24,907 nt of DNA, taken from positions 30,303-55,209 of the forward strand of contig BLXT01007857.1 in NCBI GenBank assembly GCA_019648995.1, given 5' to 3'. Below the pieces are notes generated by a model. That model was not told the origin of the DNA and ran no database searches. It worked only from the letters and a program-made list of their open reading frames with translations. The translations under genes and the position numbers were made by a program. How positions within the stretch are numbered: the first letter of the stretch is position 1; each line of letters opens with the position of its first letter. The stretch comes from Plakobranchus ocellatus (Eukaryota; Mollusca; Gastropoda; Plakobranchidae). Of the stretch, positions 1 through 9,489 are shown piece by piece.

Positions 1-37
1 CATCCCTATCATTCCTTCTATCTAATCACCTGTCCGT

Positions 38-118
38 CCATCTATCTATCTATCTATCGATCTATCTATCTATCTATCTATCTAGCTAGCTAGCTAGCTA
101 TTTATCTATCTATCTGTG
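38..118. repeat. (ATCT)n microsatellite
   Basis: Tandem ATCT tetranucleotides, interrupted once by GATC and by a short run of AGCT variants (tagctagctagc), then resuming as ATCT. The repeat reads as GATA on the other strand. No coding signal. Confidence 0.95.
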
Positions 119-582
119 TATCTTCCTATCTGCTTCTCTGTATGACTACCAACTAAATTCGCACAGTATATTCTTCCTGGCAATAACATAATTGTTCAGA
201 TCAGAAAAAATCTTCTATACCACCAAGCACTTTATTAAGTTTTGCAAATATATCTTAAATTATTTCCTGTTTTAAGCGCTGCAATGGTTTGTGGACGAAC
301 CATAAGAGAGAAATTTGTTTCGTTGCAAGGTATGTAGATCTCAGCTTTAGATTAAACGTATTCCTGTTTAAGATCCTCTCTATTAAAGGTAAGGTCTCAC
401 CAAAGTGTCTGTTGCTATAATATTGAAGGTAGACTTCCTTGAGGAAAGGATTAATGTAGGAGTAAAATTGCTGGGGGACTTTTGTTGTTTTTTGGGTTTT
501 TTTGTTTTTGTTTTTTTTTTCAATTTGAGAATCATTCTCCTCCTACCAATAAGTCTCCGTTTATCATTTATTGTGTAGGGAT
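119..582. other. Intergenic, nothing recognised
   Basis: AT-rich sequence with T-rich runs near 484-520. The open frames here are short and their peptides are low in complexity (Phe- or Lys-rich), as expected from homopolymers. I see no gene. Confidence 0.6.
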
Positions 583-690
583 TTTTTTTAACATTCTCTT
601 TTTGCCACAGGTGAGTCAAGCGGGCATCAAATTCGGAACCGTGGGTCTAGTGGCGCTGTTACTTACCATTAGGCCACCACACAGCTTGCG
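583..690 (-). repeat. tRNA-derived SINE-like sequence
   Basis: Read on the minus strand, positions 676-666 give TGGCCTAATGG, which fits the RNA polymerase III A box (TRGYNNARNGG). About 25 bases further on, 640-623 give GGTTCCGAATTTGATGCC, a degenerate B box (GGTTCRANNCC) with a small insertion. An A-rich stretch follows near 592-583, as at a SINE 3' end. The piece is GC-richer than its surroundings. A decayed tRNA pseudogene is the alternative. I cannot place the ends exactly and no other copy is in the window. Confidence 0.4.
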
Positions 691-3117
691 TTTTCTTTAG
701 GCCTACAATTATAGTAGAATTACCTCGCCTCCGATCATTGTTGCACACTTGGAGTACATGTGTACTCTAAAACTCCTGGTTTTTATTGCTGGCTTTTATT
801 GTCTTTTTTTTCTCTACCAGACAAGTGTTCTGCTATTGTTCACTGGTTTTCATATTCAATTTAATGATATTCACGCTCTGTTTTGTAAAATCAAGCATGA
901 GAAAAGGTTGGAAAAATAGGCGAAAAAAATATGCTTGTTATTTAGACTTTTACGTGGCCTTCTTGTCGTCTGTTATCACCAGGTGAACAGAGAAAGGGGT
1001 AAAAAGTCAAAAGAAATGGCCCTGATCCTGCGTTGTTTTTACCCGTTTTCTCCGCTCTAGACTGTAATTCGTGTCGTTATGCCACCTTTCCAGTAGACTG
1101 AACCAAGTCAGATTGAAACCTCGCATCCAGGCAGAAATCTAATAGCGGCTATAATCTAAACTATTGCCTTGTACTATTCGGCAGACATTAGTTTTTTATT
1201 TAATGCGTTTTTTTCTTTGGTGGTTAAAATTGTATTCGATAATACTTAAGCATCATAAAGACTACTGTGTCACAATATTGACTTTTATTTTCAGATCTCA
1301 TGTTGATTTGATCAGATCTTCGAGCAAAAAGCTGTATGTTTAATGATGAAGCCCTGGTTCCCCTTACATTCTGATTCTCGTGCTTGAACAGACTTGAAAC
1401 CCGATATTTTCGGCTTATCATTCGGCATATTCGGCGTATCTGTTTTAAATGAAACAGTGTGATATTCAGGTGATCTGTTTTAAAAGAACACTTGCTTTGT
1501 CTGCCTTTTTGTTCAAACAAAGCTAGAAAGACCAATCTTTTCGCATGCTTTATTTTTTAAAATGAAAATCTAAGGTGGCGCGTGAGGTTTCTTTTTTGTC
1601 AATTACTGTTTTTGTAGACCAATCGTTTTTGAAGTTTAACAAAGACCTCGTTACGATCAAATCTAAGGTAGACGGTTGGAAAAAAAAAGGATCACCTATG
1701 GCTGCCATAGTAACAGCAGCCATTATTGAATTAGAGAAAAATAGTCCTGTCTTTTTCTTACAATGGTTATCATCATAACGTCTGACATTTGAGATGGCAA
1801 TTTATGCGATTCTGAAAATCTAATTTATTTTGAGATGATTTATTTAAAAAGTAATAGGAGATTTTTTTTTTTTTCAATTTTCAAAAAAATCTTATAAATC
1901 TTTTACAATTTTGTTTATTCCACTGGAAGCAACTTTTGCCTCCATTTTCCATGGGAAAAGTTTTATATCTTTAAAGGTGAACATGATATATACAAAAAAG
2001 TCCGTTAAACTATTTAGAATATCACTGGCAAGAGGCTATATAAAATTTCAAAGTAATGATGCATCTTGTTTTGGCCAAAACCTAGGCGATCTACGCCTAA
2101 ACACATATTCAAGGGGAAAAACGAAAGTGAAATTTCTGTGATGAATATTTCAATAAACTGCTCATTGTTTTCTTATTTAAAATGCGAAATTTTATTTCGC
2201 TTTTATAATCAGAACTAAGGCAGGAAAATCCAACTTTACTTAAATTTCGTTAAAAAAAAACAAGTAGCCAAAAATGTTTGTTAACATGACATGCGACAAG
2301 TAATCGAAAGCATAAATAGTAATAAAAAAATTTTGAATCAAGACAAAAAAACTTATAGCTTTCGATTTTTTCTTTACTGCAATCAAAACTGCATGTTTCA
2401 TTTCACTGCAGAGTAAAAATACAAAACTGGTTAAATCAATAGATCAATTGAGGAGTCCCTGCCAAGTCGTCTACGGTTCATTTGAGATTCTAGATGAAAA
2501 GGTTTTGAAAGTGTTTTCGCATTTTTCATTGATAAGTTCATTGATTTCGCATGATTTGATTGTCAAAATAGTTGAACAGAGCACAGAAAGGTAACCAAGT
2601 AATGGGTAGAGAGAAATAACTCATTTTTTACAAAAAAAATCGACTTAGCAGGTTTCGAAAGTGGATTCCTCAATTGCATTTGTGAGCGAATTGAAATCAA
2701 TGCATAGAGTAGCTGCAGCTCAGTTTTGACGAGATAAGTAACTTTGAACTATAAACCTTGAGGTGACCAAACGCACCATGCGCAAATCCAGCAGAAATCA
2801 AATTTCGGATTTATCCGCATGATGAAAACAAGATCACAAAACCTTTCTCATAGAGTAAAGCACTTAAACTGTACCACAACTCTGTTTAATGATCACCATA
2901 AAAGGACTTTTGTTCCCGCCAATAAATGTAATTTGATGAAACTTATTGTTCATGTGTGTTTTACTTATTGTAGAGCAATGGGTTTTATGAGGGACTAGTT
3001 GACGTTTAGTTTTTTTTTTTTTTTTGCGCATGTATTAGATTGAGATCCAAGTCGGGTAGCTTCTCGAGTATGCCGCCAATGGTAATACTGTCGGTGGTTG
3101 GTTTTTCGTTATTTGTT
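691..3117. other. Intergenic AT-rich DNA, no gene recognised
   Basis: Poly-A and poly-T runs (for example 1863-1874 and 3010-3025) and short open frames without recognisable domains. The longest, a minus-strand frame at 1224-1535 of 103 residues, and a + frame at 1911-2141 have no family resemblance, codon bias or splice context that I can see. I treat the whole stretch as noncoding. Confidence 0.55.
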
Positions 3118-3245
3118 GTTTTTTTTTCATAAAGCCAGTCCACAACATGGTGATCTCCGGCTTTCAGGACCTCCGTCAGGCACCCGCGACAGAACGATCC
3201 CTGCAGATGTCAGGGCGGATTCACTATCCACTGTGCCAGCGACGC
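3118..3245 (-). repeat. tRNA-derived SINE, with A-rich 3' tail
   Basis: On the minus strand 3238-3228 give TGGCACAGTGG, a perfect match to the A-box consensus, followed by a tRNA-like body (GGATAGTGAATCCGCCC). The B-box region near 3195-3170 (GTCGCGGGTGCC) looks decayed. The unit ends in an A-rich tail at about 3129-3115. The antisense frame (3098-3286) gives a peptide with the string RADSLSTVPATP. Peptides like this recur, from memory, as hypothetical proteins in gastropod annotations. They are best explained as translated antisense SINE, not as protein genes. The length of about 130 bp is typical for a SINE. Confidence 0.6.
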
Positions 3246-3596
3246 CCCTACTGTCAGTGGAACTCACTATCTTCAGTTCCAGGTAGGGCCTCGCACACGC
3301 GACAGGCCATGTAGTAGCTTAGAAGAACACACAGTATAGTATACCACGTCTCACCAGTACATCCCAATCTCGCCTAGCTGCTTTGGTTGCTGGCCAGTGG
3401 TCAATGATACAGAGTTTAGAGAGTAATTTCGTTTTATAAATTCTCCATCCCTTCAAACTGCGATGGAAAAAAAACATACGGATACTTCTCTGGCATGGTA
3501 ACCATCAGGCTTCTTCTAATGCTTGAAGATGTTTCAAGTTATTTATAATGTTGAAAGTATCTGTCTTAGTGTCTCTCGGAGACGCTGGATACAGGG
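3246..3596. other. Unassigned intergenic segment
   Basis: A moderately GC-rich stretch (3246-3420) continues next to the SINE and could be part of an older composite repeat. I recognise no domain in it. From 3421 the sequence returns to AT-rich background until the LINE fragment. Confidence 0.4.
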
Positions 3597-4545
3597 TCAT
3601 CATCATCATCAGGTACCTTGTCTGGAACAGACATAGGCGATCATGTTCCTCCACTCATGCCTATTCTCAGTTAATCTTATAAAGTTGTTGTTGCTACCCT
3701 TGCCTATTGCCCAAGTCTTGAGACTTTCAATAAAAGTTTTTTTCTGTCTACCTCTACTGCGTTTGCCTTCAATCTTTCCAGTGATTGCTAAGTGTTCGAA
3801 ACCCCTATGTCAGCTAATATGGCCTAAAAACTGTGGCCACCTCTGTCTTATGGTTTAAATTAGTGATAGCTTTAGATTAGCTTCTTTCAGTACCAGTTCA
3901 TTGGATTTTTTCTCTGTCCATGATATCCTCATCATTCTTCTGATAAACCACATCTCTACTGCTTCTATTTTTTTTTTCTATTTCCTTTTTTAATTGTCCA
4001 ACACTGACTACCATACAAAAGTACTGATCATACATAGTTTTAATTACCCTTATTTTGGTTGTCATGCTTATGTTTCTGTTTTTCAGTAATGGTTTTACTT
4101 TTTGGAATGTATCTTTAGCCATAGTTGTTTTATTTATTTCACTTGTGCATCTGCCATCTGATGTCATGAGGTAACCTAAGTATTAAAATTTTGTAACTTG
4201 TTTCATCTGTTCGCCTTTGCTAACGAGATCGCACTTGGGGTAGAGTATTTCTTTAAGATGATCATACATTCCGTTTTCTTTAAATTAAAAGACAGACCCC
4301 TCTTTCGCTCTCTAAAACTGCTGTCTCTAGAAGTTTTTTGGGGTTGTTCGCCAGATTCTGCTATTAAAACTGTATCATCTGCATACCTGAGATTATTAAG
4401 ATTCTCACCATTTATTTTTAAACCTGAAATACCATCAAGACTCCTTAAGATTATTTCACTATATAAGTTAAAAAGATCAGGAGACATTACACATCCCTGC
4501 CTCACACCTCTTTTGATGGGTTTGAAATTAGGATCAAAGTAATTA
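3597..4545 (-). mobile_element. RTE-clade non-LTR retrotransposon, 5'-truncated 3' fragment
   Basis: On the minus strand the fragment encodes the C-terminal half of a LINE reverse transcriptase. It starts at MRQGCVMSPDLFNLY, continues to the catalytic YADD box (codons at 4385-4374) followed by TVLIAES, then a TSDGRCTSEI segment, a WxxKKEI segment and a G-K-R-x-R-G-R tail. These blocks appear in the order found in RTE elements of the BovB type. The reading frame is broken: a six-T run at 4334-4339 (A run on the coding strand) shifts it just after YADD, and a nearby one-base loss restores it. The 3' end, at the low-coordinate side, carries a short TGA-type tandem tail (TCATCATCATCATCA on +). 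Everything upstream of the palm domain is missing, so this is a dead insertion truncated at the 5' end. Confidence 0.85.
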
Positions 4546-5635
4546 AAAATGAAAGCACAAAATAACTAGAAATAAAATAAACTAGCACATATCAAATCTC
4601 ACGTAACACAATTAAAAATCATAAATCGTAAACTATCGCATCCTTTAAGAATATAATACTAAACCAAGATAGACTCCAACAAGTCCTCAACAGTATAAAG
4701 TACAAGGAGCTGGGCTCTTTCCAGGTGATTTTATTTTCTGCTTGAACTATTTTCAGCCCCTTCCTATAAAAAAAGGCCATCATTCTGTTTACCTATCAGT
4801 CTAAAATTGGCTACTTTGAGCTCAGATTGTCCACCAGTCAGAGAGAATAATCTTTCACACTACGGTAAGTAAAACAGACATAGTCTTTACAATTATTACA
4901 CTGCCTGGGAATAAAACAGTCGTAAGTCTAAATATCATATTTTTCAGGAGAAAGCAAAAAACTGCTTATGTCTATTGTTTTTGGTATGTTAATATAAAAA
5001 TTGATATCCATAATCAGGATATGATATGGAAAAAGATGAAATTGGTTTTAAATATTTAATTCTTTTTCAATTCAACAAATAAAAGCCGTTCTAAATTTGC
5101 TATGAAACCTGAGAGAAAAAACAGTTGTAACCAAAAATTCGACACTGCAGCAACATTTGTATAAAATAAACAATACCATCGTAACCCAACATGTGACATA
5201 TGTTGGTAAAATGTGTGAAAAACGGCATGTTTCTGACATTTGACGGATTAAAATTAAAGCTTTCCCTTACTAACCTAAGTAGTTTTGCATTATTCAACTC
5301 CTCATTATACTTTTCTGTAATAATTATGTCACTATAATAATCTAAAGATATTTATGGCACTTTATAAATTTCTTGTTTTATTTATTTCCAATAATTGAAT
5401 CTTATGTATTAATCCTTGCTTCACTTCATTTTATTTGTATCTGTTTTCTTTCGCTTTTGTACCCTCTTCCTTTGCTATTATATTCTTATCAGTTACATTC
5501 TTTTCTTTCCCCTTAGATATGATTTACACTTTTCTCACATTCTCCAACTGCTTCCTACTTCTCCTCCTCTTTCACCTCCTTTTCCTATGTGTCTGTCTTG
5601 ATCTCTTTTGCTTACTCTCATTCTCTACTTTCACC
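4546..5635. other. Intergenic, nothing recognised
   Basis: AT-rich DNA between the minus-strand LINE fragment and the CT microsatellite. Short frames such as 5100-5297 minus have no recognisable features. From about 5540 the sequence becomes pyrimidine-rich and grades into the microsatellite. Confidence 0.6.
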
Positions 5636-5652
5636 CCAACCCCTTTTCTTTC

Positions 5653-5716
<64 letters not shown>

Positions 5717-5752
5717 CACCCCAACTCCTTTTCTTTCTTTCTCCCTCTCTCT

Positions 5753-5788
<36 letters not shown>

Positions 5789-5790
5789 TT
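5636..5790. repeat. (CT)n microsatellite with duplicated flank
   Basis: Two long CT tracts (about 5656-5711 and 5741-5786) separated by a nonrepetitive segment. That segment (CTACTTTCACCCCAAC and following) is nearly identical to the sequence just before the first tract (about 5627-5650). A unit of roughly 83 bp, unique segment plus CT run, has therefore been tandemly duplicated. Open frames across it encode only Ser/Leu repeats and are not genes. Confidence 0.9.
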
Positions 5791-5829
5791 AGCAGATAAA
5801 AAATTTAAAGATTCTTGAATGGCGATAAC

Positions 5830-8222
5830 ATGCATGTACTTTTATGAAAAAATAGAAAAAGCAAAAGGCTATCTAAAATCCTAGGACATCACAATAATAA
5901 TGGGAGATTTCAATGCAAAAGTTGGGGATGAAAGAATAGAAGATGTTGTTGGGCCCAGAAGTGGCATAGGGACTGTAAATGAGCGTGGAAGTAGGCTAAT
6001 TGAATGGTGCCAAACCAATGATTTTACCCTCACAAATACTGGGTATCAAAACCATCCTAGGCGATAGTGGACTTAGAAGAAATTTGTGACAGAAGTAGAA
6101 ACAAAAGAGATTATATTCTCATTCAGAAACGATTTTGAAACGCCGCAAAAACATTGAAATCACTGCCGGGAGCCGACTGTGATTCAGATTATATTTCAGT
6201 AATGTGTAAATTCCAGATAAAACTTAAGAAATTAAGAAAGGCAAAGGCTAATCCTAAATTCCAAATGGACTTCCTAAAAAATGTGATGAAAAAATAAGAT
6301 ACAAAATTGTTATAGCTGTGCATAACAAATATGATACTCTAAACAACATCTCAGAAATAGAAGAACTATGGTCAGAAATGAAAAATTCACCTCATAAAGT
6401 CAAATAGAAAAACTTTTCAAAAAAAGATAGAAAAAGAACATAAGAAGTGAATAAATAAAGAAATACTCGAGTTGATGCAAGAAAGGGACAAACCAAAAAG
6501 ATATAGAAGCCAAATACAAAGACCTAAACAAAAAAACTCAAAATAAAATGCAGTGCAGCAAAAAAAGAATGGATTAACCAACAATGTAAGGAAAAGAGCA
6601 AAATTCATGCATGCTAAAGTTAAGGATGTCAGGGGTAATAAAATCAAATGCAGTAGTCCTGGCTGCATCAAATCGAAAGACGGAACCATGTTAATGGAAA
6701 AGAAGGAAATACTAAACAAAGGGTCAGAGTAAGTTGAAGATTTTTTGAAGATGATAGGTGAAAAAGTAAAACAAAATAGAGAAAAACATAGAGGGCCCAA
6801 CTATCCTTAAAGAAGAGGTAGAAGCAGCAATAAAGAAAATGAAAAAAGGAAAAGCCACAGGACCAGATACCATTTTAGAAGAAATAAAGCCTTGGATAAT
6901 ATGGGAATAAATCGGGCAACAAAACTCCTTAATGCAATATACGATAGTGGTACAATTCCAGAAGATCTTTGGTAATCTGTTTTTATAGTATTGCCTCAAA
7001 CACCAGGAGCAACAGAATGTAAATTTCATAGAACAATCAGTTTAATGAGACAGTTTACAAAAATCCTGTCAAACGTTTTGATGCATAGAATGCGCAAGAG
7101 TCTAAGACCAGAAATATCTCCAAAACAGTTTGGCTTTATACTTGATAAATGGACTAAAAACGCAATGTTCGCATTGACAATGCTTATGGAAAGGTGTATA
7201 GAAATGCAAAAAAAAAAATCTCCACCTCTATTTCATTGATTATTCTAAGGCCTTTGACAGAGTGAAATATGTAGAGCTGTTTTGTATGCTAAAAAATTAG
7301 ACAATCCAAACTGCATCTGTAAGAATTGAGGGAGGACATAGTCATTTCAAATCCATCAAAAGAAGTGTGAGGCAGGAATGTGTAATGTCTCCTGATCTTT
7401 TTAACCTATATACTGAAATAACCTTAAAGAATCTTGATGATATTTTATGCTTGAAAATAAATGGAGAGAATCTGAATAATCTCAGGTATGCAGATAATAC
7501 AGTTTTAATAGCAGAATCTGGCGAACAACTGCAAAAAACTTCTAGATATTGTAGTTTTAGAGAGCGAAAGAATGGGCCTGTCTTTGAATTTAAGGAAAAC
7601 GGAATGTATGGTCTTCTCAAAGAAATCCTCTAACCCACAAAATTGAAAAATGTAGGTTACCTTATAACAGCAGATGGCAGATGCACAAGTGAAATGAGTA
7701 AAAGAATAGCCATGGCCAAAGATACATTCCAAAAAATATAACCATTACTGGCAAACACATACATAAGTATGAAAACTAAAATAAGGGTAATGAAAACACA
7801 TGCATGATCAGTACTTTTGTATGGTAGTCAGTGTTGGACAATAAAAAAGGAAATCAAAAAAAAAAAAATACAAGTATTAGAGATGTGGCTTATCAGAAGA
7901 ATGATGAGGCTATCATGGACAGAGAAAAAATCCAATGAATTGTACTGAAAGAGGCTAATCTTGAGCTATCACTAATTTAAACCATAAGACAGAGGTGACC
8001 ACAGTTTTCGGGTCATATTAGCTGACAAAAGGGTTTAGAACACTTAGCAATCACTGGACAGATTGAAGGCAAACGCAGTAGAGGTAGACAGAGAATAACT
8101 TTTATTGAAAGTCTTAACTCATGTGCAATAGGCAAGGGTAGCAACAACAACTTTATGAGGATTGAGTGGAGGAACATGGTCGCCAATGTCTGTTCCAGAC
8201 AAGGTACCTGAAGAAGAAGACA
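5830..8222 (+). mobile_element. RTE-clade non-LTR retrotransposon, degenerate, 5'-truncated
   Basis: A longer copy of the same LINE family as at 3597-4545, in the opposite orientation. In order it shows an endonuclease-exonuclease-phosphatase motif MGDFNAKVG (5900-5926) with downstream NERGSRLIEW and NHPRR blocks; an RT entry motif MKKGKATGPD (about 6839-6868); a palm motif DYSKAFDRVK (7238-7267); MSPDLFNLY; the catalytic box, mutated to YADN (7487-7498); ITADGRCTSEM; and C-terminal LINE blocks. Many stops and frameshifts break it, for example a stop just before the endonuclease motif and an extra A at 7533-7538. About 2.4 kb remain of a type usually near 3 kb; the endonuclease N-terminus is missing. 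The 3' end is a GAA-type tail near 8210. It is inactive. Confidence 0.88.
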
Positions 8223-9489
8223 TATTATTTTTACGTCATAATCGTTATGGTCTTTCATAATCTTGAATTGAAACATACTTTCTCTTTATTCAACTCATCA
8301 ATGTTTGTCAACATAGTGTTGCTACATAAACAGCTAAGAACAATTTGAACTCGCATATTCCTACATGTCATGTGGTAGGTTTCTAAAATAATCTCTTCTT
8401 GAACATACAGAATGATGTTGGTGTCACAGAGCTGAACTAAGTCAGAGTGCGTATCCGTGTTCAGGAGAAGGGGTTTTTGCAACATATGCTCAAACTTGAC
8501 TGAGTTGACATCCGTCAGTTGGTTTGTGACCTGAATTCTCTGCATCAATTTCTGCTTCCGAGAGCTCACTAATTAGTCACAATAAACCTTGACAATTTTT
8601 GGTTTGCCAGCTTATAGCCGAATTCATTTTACTCAGATTACCTTTATCTTTTTGTGTTTTCTTTTTTTAAATCAAATTCAAAACTTTCTTTTTTTAAAAA
8701 AGGCCTAAACCATGTGTTTTGCACCTCGATAAAGCCAAGTGCATGGTATTTTCGTGTTCACGGGCACATTTCTTGTGGTCATCCCAATTGTGGATTGAAT
8801 ACTATTGCCCTTGTTTTGAAAGCGACATGTGACATAAAATTCGAGCTCAATGCTTTAAAAACAGAATTAATTGAAAGCAAACCAAAGCATTAAGAAAAAA
8901 ATGTTCTTGTGATTTTGGCTATTAAAGAATCTGAAATGTATGCATTTGAAGTGTTTGAACAAATGCGCTCTTTTGAAATAAAATTCTTCTCTAGGTACTG
9001 CACATTCTCAGAATGAGGGAGGAAAAATGTTGATCCTACGATTCTTTTTCATAAATGTTTTTGAAATTCATTTTCACCATCATCGGAGTCAATCCGATAG
9101 TTTTTTTCGATATTAAATTTTCTTCTGATTTTTCTCATTGAAGTAAGAAAATGAATGCTCTATGGTTGTTAATGTTATTTGATGCATATTTGAATGTCTT
9201 CAGAATGTCTATTTGAATGTCTTCAGAACCCGAGACAATGGCATTACCATCTAAGCATATTCCCTCTGCCATAGTTATCGCGACCTCATAGGCTTGTTTG
9301 TTTCAGAATCGTTTTTTTTTTTTAATGGTTTGAGCAAATTGCACTTTGAAATCAGAGTCAGCGTGTGGCCCTTATTTGTGGAATCTTATTTTTTTTTTTT
9401 TTTTTTGTAATAGGTTGAATCAGAGGAATATCTTCTCCACAGATGTCAAAACTTTCATACGGGAAACACGGGAAATTTTTGACAAAATC
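8223..9489. other. Intergenic, no gene recognised
   Basis: AT-rich DNA between the LINE and the duplicated fucosyltransferase 5' flank. A minus-strand open frame at 8255-8569 (104 residues) has no features I recognise and no splice or duplicate support. A short tandem duplication lies at 9187-9228: two copies of a 19-bp unit (TATTTGAATGTCTTCAGAA) with a period of 23 bp. Long T runs lie near 9310 and 9390. Confidence 0.5.

Noticed and set aside
5416..5818. Ser/Leu-repeat open frames across the CT tract
   Set aside because: Translation of a dinucleotide repeat in three frames.
6417..7029. Minus-strand frames of 100-127 residues rich in Phe and Leu
   Set aside because: Antisense of the + strand RTE element, whose sense frames carry the RT motifs.
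8255..8569. Minus-strand 104-residue open frame
   Set aside because: No recognisable family, no repeat copy in the window and no splice context; could be chance in AT-rich DNA.
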